From the NCBI RefSeq assembly GCF_001578105.1, contig NZ_CP014275.1, positions 248,001 through 312,000 on the forward strand: a stretch of 64,000 nucleotides of DNA, given 5' to 3'. The position numbers and the translations under genes are program-made. Shown here piece after piece: positions 59,114 to 64,000 of this stretch. This DNA is from Martelella sp. AD-3. Lineage in GTDB: Bacteria > Pseudomonadota > Alphaproteobacteria > Rhizobiales > Rhizobiaceae. The notes below the pieces were generated by a model. It worked only from the letters and a program-made list of their open reading frames with translations, was not told where the DNA came from and made no database searches. The number at the start of each line of letters is the position of its first letter. The first letter of the stretch is position 1.

Positions 59114-59980
59114 TCAACCCTTCTTCCGCATGATCATGTCGCGCGCGGCGAGAACCGCGCCGCCGGTGATCAGCAGGCAGGCGACGATCACGCGCCATCC
59201 CGGCTCGCCGAAGCGGGCGACGAGGAGCACGATGGTTGACAGCAGCGGCGCTGCGTAGCTTGCTGCACCCAGGACCTGAATATTGCCCTTCTTCACCCCG
59301 TAGTCCCAGGCATAAAAGGCGATGCCGACCGGAAACAGGCCGAGTCCGATGACCGCGAGCCACTCGCTCGCCGTTTGCGGCCAGACGGTCGTTTCAAGCA
59401 GGAGATGGCAGAAAAGCGACAGCGCCGAGGTCGCGAGGCAGAAGCCGGTCACCACATCGGTCGAGACCTTGGAGAAGGAGCGCGAGACCAGCGAATAGCC
59501 CGACCAGGTGAAGGCGCAGAGGAAGGCGGCGATATAGCCGAGCGCATATTCGCCGCTGATCGTCAGCCCGCCGCCACGCGTGATCAGCAACGCCGTCCCG
59601 GCAAAGCCGGCTATCGCGCCTGCGATGTGATGGGCCTTCAGCTTTTCGCCCGGCAGCAGCGCCGAACCGACAACGATCAGGAGCGGCCAGAGATAGGCGA
59701 TCAGACCCGCATCGACGGCGGGCGCGTTGCGCAGCGCGGTGAAATAGAGGAAGTGGTAGCCGAAGAGGCCGGCAATGCCGGCGATCCACACCTTTGCCGG
59801 CTGGCGCAGCGCTCTGCGGCGTTCCGGCCGGGCGATCAGCACCGCAATGCCGGGCAGGCTCGCGATGAGAAAGGCGATGGCCGAAAGCTGGAACGGCGGC
59901 ACATCGCCGGAGGCGGCCGTGAACAGGGCCAGAAACGACCACATGATGACGGCCGAAAAGCCGATCAGGGTTGCGCGCAT
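59114..59980 (-). CDS. EamA-family (DMT) inner-membrane exporter
   Basis: The 288-residue protein has ten hydrophobic helices arranged as two EamA repeats (first near LIGFSAVIMWSFLALFTAA, second near YALGYIAAFLCAFTWSGYSL). The form and motifs (NAPAVDAGLIAYLWPLLIVV, ALLPGEKLKAHHIAGAIAGF) are close to the YddG aromatic amino acid exporter group. Substrate is inferred only. It is convergent with the cupin gene. Confidence 0.9.
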   Translation of the reverse strand: MRATLIGFSAVIMWSFLALFTAASGDVPPFQLSAIAFLIASLPGIAVLIARPERRRALRQPAKVWIAGIAGLFGYHFLYFTALRNAPAVDAGLIAYLWPLLIVVGSALLPGEKLKAHHIAGAIAGFAGTALLITRGGGLTISGEYALGYIAAFLCAFTWSGYSLVSRSFSKVSTDVVTGFCLATSALSLFCHLLLETTVWPQTASEWLAVIGLGLFPVGIAFYAWDYGVKKGNIQVLGAASYAAPLLSTIVLLVARFGEPGWRVIVACLLITGGAVLAARDMIMRKKG

Positions 59981-59999
59981 TTGAAATGAAATCCTGGTG

Positions 60000-60776
60000 T
60001 CAGACGCCGAATTTCGAGGCGTAGATCGTCAGCTTGCCGATCTTCAGCGGGATCTGGGCCGTGACCGGGGCATAGACGTTCAGCTCCTCGTTGAAAGCGA
60101 ACCAGACGACGAGCTCGCGGGTATTGGCGAGATATTCGATGTCGTCATCCTTGCGCTCATAGCCCGCGATCGGGCGGAAGCGGATCGCACAGCCGACGGC
60201 CCGGCCGGAAAAGCCCTTGGTGGAGAACGGTTTCGTGCCCGCGGGCGCCAGTTCCAGGTTCAGCCGCGTCTCGCCGTCGAAGATGGCGATCTTGTCCTGA
60301 CAGGGATTTGGTGACGGCGGCAGAAGCAGCGCCGAGATCGGGTCGATGACCCCGCGCAGATGTCTCGCCGTGACGTCAACCCAATCGTCGCCGCGCGGGC
60401 CCGGGTCAGGTTCGATCGTCGAAGAGACGACGCGCTTGCGGGCGAATTCCGCGCCGTAGTCGCGGGCGTAATCGCCATCGCGGTAGCTCAGCTCGAATTC
60501 ACGCGTTTCCGGGCGACCGTCCTTCCAGTCGCCCCTGGCATCGACCTTGACCGCGATCGAGGTGAAGAGATTGCCTATACCCGCCGCCTTGATATCGGCG
60601 TTGATCCGGTAATCTCCGTCATTGACCGTGGTGTTGAACACTGCATCGGCGATCTTGATGCCGGAGAAGGCGATGGTATAGACGGTCTGCTGCTTGATGT
60701 CCTCGGCCCTGGCCGCGGCCGACGCAAAAAGAAAAACCATAGCGATTACAGTCTGATAAATGACGGTTTTTCTCAT
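60000..60776 (-). CDS. DUF3108 exported protein
   Basis: The 258-residue protein has a signal peptide ([20 protein letters not shown]) and a DUF3108 beta-rich domain ([20 protein letters not shown], then [20 protein letters not shown], ending [10 protein letters not shown]). Function is unknown; family members lie in the periplasm. ATG at 60776 starts the signal peptide. It is divergent from rpmB. Confidence 0.88.
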   Translation of the reverse strand: MRKTVIYQTVIAMVFLFASAAARAEDIKQQTVYTIAFSGIKIADAVFNTTVNDGDYRINADIKAAGIGNLFTSIAVKVDARGDWKDGRPETREFELSYRDGDYARDYGAEFARKRVVSSTIEPDPGPRGDDWVDVTARHLRGVIDPISALLLPPSPNPCQDKIAIFDGETRLNLELAPAGTKPFSTKGFSGRAVGCAIRFRPIAGYERKDDDIEYLANTRELVVWFAFNEELNVYAPVTAQIPLKIGKLTIYASKFGV

Positions 60777-61009
60777 GTCGCTCTCTCGCACCTGTGATAT
60801 GGTCGTTCCTGCTCACCTGTTTATGTCTCAGGCGGGCTAAAAAAAACAGCGGTAAATTTCCGCGTCCCCGTGAAAAACCGGCATCTCGCCTTGACCTTTG
60901 CGTGCCGCGCGATTATAGAACCGCAACTTTCCAATTAGCCGCCAATTGGATCGCGGGACTAGGCCGTCCCGTTGTAAGCCGTTGGCTGAAGACGAGTATA
61001 GGTGAAATC

Positions 61010-61306
61010 ATGTCCCGCATGTGTGAATTGACTGGCAAGGGCGTGCTGTCCGGCAACAATGTCAGCCATGCCAACAACAAGACCCGCCGCAAGTTCCTGC
61101 CGAACCTGTGCCGCGTGACGCTGATGTCCGAAGCCACCGGCCAGAGCTACCGCCTGCGCGTTTCCGCTGCGGCGCTGCGCTCGGTTGAGCATCGTGGCGG
61201 CCTCGACGCATTCCTGATCAAGTCCGGCGAGGGCGAGCTTTCGCCCCGCGCCCGCCTGATCCGCAAGGAAATCATCAAGAAGACGGCTGAGCAGGCCGCC
61301 GCCTGA
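61010..61306 (+). CDS. rpmB: 50S ribosomal protein L28
   Basis: The 98-residue protein has the L28 core [30 protein letters not shown] and [20 protein letters not shown]. Length is standard for alphaproteobacteria. ATG at 61010. A terminator follows at 61330-61358. Confidence 0.97.
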   Translation: MSRMCELTGKGVLSGNNVSHANNKTRRKFLPNLCRVTLMSEATGQSYRLRVSAAALRSVEHRGGLDAFLIKSGEGELSPRARLIRKEIIKKTAEQAAA

Positions 61307-61329
61307 TCAACGGGCAGTTTTGAAACTGG

Positions 61330-61358
61330 AAAGCCTTGCTGCCCGGCAGTAAGGCTTT
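61330..61358 (+). terminator. rho-independent terminator after rpmB
   Basis: AAAGCCTTGCTGCC pairs with GGCAGTAAGGCTTT (one G-T pair), followed by TCTTTATTT. It separates rpmB from the transporter gene and its leader. Confidence 0.85.
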
Positions 61359-61373
61359 CTTTATTTGTCCTCC

Positions 61374-61406
61374 AACTGGTGGCATCACCCAGGATAAAAA
61401 AATGCG
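61374..61406 (+). promoter_or_regulatory. candidate preQ1-I riboswitch over the start codon of the queuosine-precursor transporter
   Basis: CUGG (61376-61379) pairs with CCAG (61389-61392) around a 9-base loop UGGCAUCAC. Loop bases GCAU (61382-61385) are complementary to AUGC (61402-61405), which includes the AUG. The linker GAUAAAAAA matches the A-rich third loop of preQ1-I riboswitches, whose tail then pairs back into the loop. The gene transports a queuosine precursor, the expected target. The ribosome site AGGA (61391-61394) is partly in the stem. The stem is one pair shorter than usual. Confidence 0.55.
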
Positions 61407-62037
61407 ACAGTCGCAATCCGTCATTATCTACAGCCTGCTGATGGCAGGCGTCGTCCTCGCCTCCAACATTCTGGTCCAGTATCCCGTCAAGGGCACGGTC
61501 TACGGCATCTCGCTTGCCGACCTTCTGACCTGGGGCGCTTTCACCTATCCGCTTGCCTTTCTGGTCAACGACCTGACCAACCGCCAGTTCGGCCCGGCCG
61601 CCGCGCGCAAGGTGGTGGTTGCCGGCTTCGTCGTCGGCGTCGCCTTTTCCTTCTACGCCTCGGTGCCGCGGATCGCGATCGCCTCGGGCACGGCATTTCT
61701 GGTCGGCCAGTTTCTTGACATCACGCTGTTCAATCGCCTGCGTCGACAGACCTGGTGGAAAGCGCCGCTTGTCGGCTCGCTGTTCGGCTCTGTTCTCGAT
61801 ACCGTCCTGTTCTTCTCCATCAGCTTTGCCGCCGTCTTTGCCTTCATCGGCGCCAATGACGAATTCGCCCTCGGCGTCGCGCCGCTCTTCGGCATTTTCC
61901 CGTTCGTGGACGTGCCGCGCTGGGTGTCCTGGGCGCTGGGCGACCTCTCGGTCAAGCTGGTCTTCAGCCTCGTCATGCTGTTGCCCTATGGCGCGCTGAT
62001 GACCTGGCTGCGGCCGATGCGTCCGGCGAATGCCTGA
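61402..62037 (+). CDS. yhhQ: queuosine precursor transporter (YhhQ/VUT family)
   Basis: The 211-residue inner-membrane protein has six hydrophobic helices and the VUT/DUF165 pattern: AGVVLASNILVQYPV, TWGAFTYPLAFLVNDLTNRQ, DITLFNRLRRQTWWKAPLVG and SVLDTVLFFSISFA. It imports preQ0/preQ1 for tRNA queuosine. Start ATG 61402 follows AGGATAAAA; a longer upstream frame would run through the rpmB terminator. Possible preQ1 control is noted separately. Confidence 0.92.
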   Translation: MRQSQSVIIYSLLMAGVVLASNILVQYPVKGTVYGISLADLLTWGAFTYPLAFLVNDLTNRQFGPAAARKVVVAGFVVGVAFSFYASVPRIAIASGTAFLVGQFLDITLFNRLRRQTWWKAPLVGSLFGSVLDTVLFFSISFAAVFAFIGANDEFALGVAPLFGIFPFVDVPRWVSWALGDLSVKLVFSLVMLLPYGALMTWLRPMRPANA

Positions 62038-62086
62038 TTGGTGCCGGTGTCCCTGACAGGACTTTCAGCGGCAGCGCAGCGAAAAA

Positions 62087-62109
62087 ATCTCCCCCTCAAG
62101 GGGGGAGAT
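62087..62109. repeat. REP-like hairpin between convergent genes
   Basis: ATCTCCCCC and GGGGGAGAT form a 9-bp stem with a 5-base loop. This sequence is typical of the abundant C/G-tract palindromes in Rhizobiales intergenic regions. It may serve as a bidirectional terminator for yhhQ and the leftward dehydrogenase. Confidence 0.6.
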
Positions 62110-62149
62110 CGACAGACATACATCTAGTCCCTGCGAAGACGAGAAATTC

Positions 62150-63592
62150 TCAAGCCTTCAGCACCGCCTCGACCGCCGCGCGCGGGCCTTTTTCCACGAT
62201 ATAGCGGTAGGCGCCGGTAATGGCCGAGCGGAATGCCGGCTCGCGGCGCAGGTCTTCCTCGAAGATCGATTCGTTTGAGAGAATGCGATCGACAAGCTGG
62301 TCGCCGTCATAAGCCGTTGCTTCTGCCAGAAGCTCTTCGGCAAGCGGATCCGTCAGCTTGCCATCCTCATCCGCCGTCACCTTGACGAAGCGGATCCAGC
62401 CGGCGACCGCGAGCGCCAGAAGCGGCCAGGGGTGGTTGTTCCCGATGTTGATCTCGATGCCGTGCAGAAGGCGCTGCGGCAGTTTCTGGCTCGTATCCCA
62501 GGCGATCTGCGAGGTCCGGTGCTTCAGCTTCGGATTGGCGAAGCGCTCGATCAGCGCATCGGCGTAGTCCTCGAAGCTGACGCCCTCGATCTCCGGCAGC
62601 GTCGGACGCTGCTCGTCCATCATGATCTGGCGCGAGGCCCTGCGGAACACGTCGTCCTCCATGCAGGCGGAGACGGTTTCGAGACCGGAAAGGCTGCCGA
62701 GCATGGCAAGGAAGGTATGCGCGCCATTGAGCATCCTGAGCTTCATCATCTCGAACGGGCGCACGTCATCGGTCATCATCGCGCCGCCTTCGGCAAAGGG
62801 CGGGCGGGCGGTGGCGAAATCATCCTCGATCACCCACTGGCGGAAGGGTTCGCAGACAATGCCGTTCTCGTCTTCCTTGCCGTCATTGAGCGAGCGAAGG
62901 ACGCCGCGACCGTAATCGTCGAGCGCGGGAACCACGCGGTCGACCATGGTGGAGGGGAAGGAGACGTTGGCATCGATCCAGTCGGCCAGCTTTCCGTCGC
63001 GCTGGTGGGCGAAGGAGAGCACGGCGGCACGGGCGAGCTTGCCATTGTCCGGCTGGTTGTCGCAGGAAAGCACGGTCAATCCATTGCGGCCTGCTTTCCG
63101 GCGGCGGTCCAGGCCCTCGACGATGACGCCGATCGCCGTGCCCGGTTCTTCCGGATGCGCGAGATCGGCGATGATCCCCTTGTTTTCCAGATCCAGATGG
63201 CCGTTGCGGACGCAATAGCCCTTTTCGGTAATCGTCAGGCTGATGACGGCCATGGGTTCGGACGCGATCAGCTCGAGAAGCGCGTCGATGCCGTCGCGCT
63301 TGGGATGGCAGGTGCCGACCACCACGCCGATCTTGCGCGCGGTCACGGTTTCGGCATCCATCTCGGCGATCAGGTAGTCATGGCCGGCCTCGTCCAGCGC
63401 CGACAGTTCTTCCGCACCGGAATTCAGGCGCACGGCGACGACGCCGAAATCGCCGCCCGCCTTGTTCATGCCTTCCTGCAGGTAGACCATCGGATGGGCG
63501 CGAGCGAATCCGCCGAAGCCGATATGCAGGATGCGCGGGCGAAGCTCATCCTTGGCAAATTCCGGATTGGCGCGGATGATGGTCTCTTGCAT
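62150..63592 (-). CDS. mannitol dehydrogenase / fructuronate reductase family, second copy
   Basis: The 480-residue long-chain polyol dehydrogenase is homologous to 20392-21852, sharing ITEKGY, LSCDN.P.NGKLARAAV, FPSTMVDRVVPA, CEPFRQWVIEDDF and K-x4-N-x2-H in MKLRMLNGAHTFLAMLG. The substrate could be fructuronate, mannitol or another ketose/polyol pair. The start MQETIIRANPEF at 63592 replaces a longer frame. It is not in the hexuronide operon, which suggests a different inducer or substrate. Confidence 0.85.
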   Translation of the reverse strand: MQETIIRANPEFAKDELRPRILHIGFGGFARAHPMVYLQEGMNKAGGDFGVVAVRLNSGAEELSALDEAGHDYLIAEMDAETVTARKIGVVVGTCHPKRDGIDALLELIASEPMAVISLTITEKGYCVRNGHLDLENKGIIADLAHPEEPGTAIGVIVEGLDRRRKAGRNGLTVLSCDNQPDNGKLARAAVLSFAHQRDGKLADWIDANVSFPSTMVDRVVPALDDYGRGVLRSLNDGKEDENGIVCEPFRQWVIEDDFATARPPFAEGGAMMTDDVRPFEMMKLRMLNGAHTFLAMLGSLSGLETVSACMEDDVFRRASRQIMMDEQRPTLPEIEGVSFEDYADALIERFANPKLKHRTSQIAWDTSQKLPQRLLHGIEINIGNNHPWPLLALAVAGWIRFVKVTADEDGKLTDPLAEELLAEATAYDGDQLVDRILSNESIFEEDLRREPAFRSAITGAYRYIVEKGPRAAVEAVLKA

Positions 63593-63774
63593 GGGGTCTT
63601 CCTTCTGGTCGCCGTCATGGGGAGGATATCGGCGCGGTGGGTGACAGCCGTCAAGTCTTGTTTGCATAATTCGGCGGCAGGCGCAAAGATCGCCGCTGCC
63701 CGGAAACCGCTCGGCGCGGAACTTTCACAATCGCCGCCCGTTTAAGGTCGGCTCACCCAAACCGCGAGGACAGC

Positions 63775-64000
63775 ATGGCCGGACGCGTACTGCTTCAGTT
63801 CTTTCACTGGTATTATCCATCGGGCGGGACGCTCTGGGACGAGGTGGCGGAAAAGGCGGAGGAACTGGCCGGCATGGGCGTCACCGATGTCTGGCTGCCG
63901 CCCGCATGCAAAGGCGCCGCCGGCGGCTACTCCGTCGGCTACGACACCTATGATCTCTTCGATCTCGGCGAATTCGATCAGAAGGGCACGGTTGCCACCA
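63775..64000 (+). CDS. cytoplasmic alpha-amylase family (GH13), 5' end only
   Basis: The first 75 residues ([20 protein letters not shown], then [40 protein letters not shown]) are the N-terminal strand-helix unit of a GH13_5-type alpha-amylase. This includes the conserved VGYD.YDL.DLGEF.QKG region. No signal peptide is present. The rest lies beyond the window, so the catalytic residues are not seen. It is divergent from the dehydrogenase gene. Confidence 0.9.
   Translation, partial: MAGRVLLQFFHWYYPSGGTLWDEVAEKAEELAGMGVTDVWLPPACKGAAGGYSVGYDTYDLFDLGEFDQKGTVAT

Noticed and set aside
1..64000. CRISPR array
   Set aside because: No regularly spaced identical repeats were seen on reading; repeats present are att cores, IS ends, operators and single intergenic palindromes.

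Overview
The window is about 64 kb of chromosome from an alphaproteobacterium of the Rhizobiales, most likely Rhizobiaceae in the broad sense (Rhizobium, Agrobacterium or Martelella-like; the genus cannot be fixed from sequence alone). The evidence is the gene neighbourhoods argH-lptM-lysA-TIGR02302, ftsE-ftsX-ydcF-plsC, hisC-tyrC and methyltransferase/gloB, together with CpdR, DUF1127 proteins, high GC and dispersed palindromic intergenic repeats.

Left edge (1-1244): the 5' part of murA, a 59-residue conserved basic protein and a tRNA-Thr(GGT) gene. The 3' 47 bp of that tRNA is repeated exactly at 20158-20204, which brackets a 19-kb prophage (1198-20204). Its rightward late genes are a HTH protein, portal, protease, capsid, accessory head proteins, HNH nuclease, tail tube, connector, gp10, tail terminator, head closure, TerS, TerL, tape measure and two small tail proteins. 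The connector gene is split by a complete 1321-bp IS3-family element. A lower-GC cargo/lysogeny block follows: a four-zinc-finger protein, two translationally coupled unknown genes, an exported protein, Arc-like and other small DNA-binding proteins, and a tyrosine integrase next to attR. There is no recognisable tail tip, tail fibre or lysis module.

Carbon catabolism (20.3-31.4 kb): a divergent hexuronide locus. Leftward are a UxuB-type reductase, a GH31 glycosidase and the TRAP membrane subunits. Rightward are the TRAP binding protein, a GH2 beta-glucuronidase carrying the NxK glucuronate-recognition motif, a FadR-type GntR regulator and mannonate dehydratase UxuA. TTGGTCAACCAA-type operators lie between the arms. 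The predicted route is uptake, hydrolysis to glucuronate, then fructuronate, mannonate and 2-keto-3-deoxygluconate. The isomerase and later steps are not in the window.

Middle (31.4-42.4 kb): two DUF1127 genes, one followed by a dispersed repeat and a small RNA with three CCUCCUCCC-type loops (cuckoo/CcsR-like); a cold-shock protein; SulP plus tandem UspA; a Ku gene broken by an in-frame amber codon next to intact ligD; a Nudix hydrolase; a PiT phosphate transporter; an autotransporter remnant; and a TlpA-like thioredoxin.

Right half (42.4-64 kb): housekeeping genes argH, lptM, lysA, TIGR02302, cpdR, hpt, ftsE, an unusually long ftsX, ydcF, plsC, chaC-like, DUF2125, tyrC, hisC, a methyltransferase, gloB, a cupin, an EamA exporter, DUF3108 and rpmB. 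Then come a queuosine-precursor transporter with a candidate preQ1-I riboswitch over its start codon, a second UxuB-type reductase and the start of an alpha-amylase gene.
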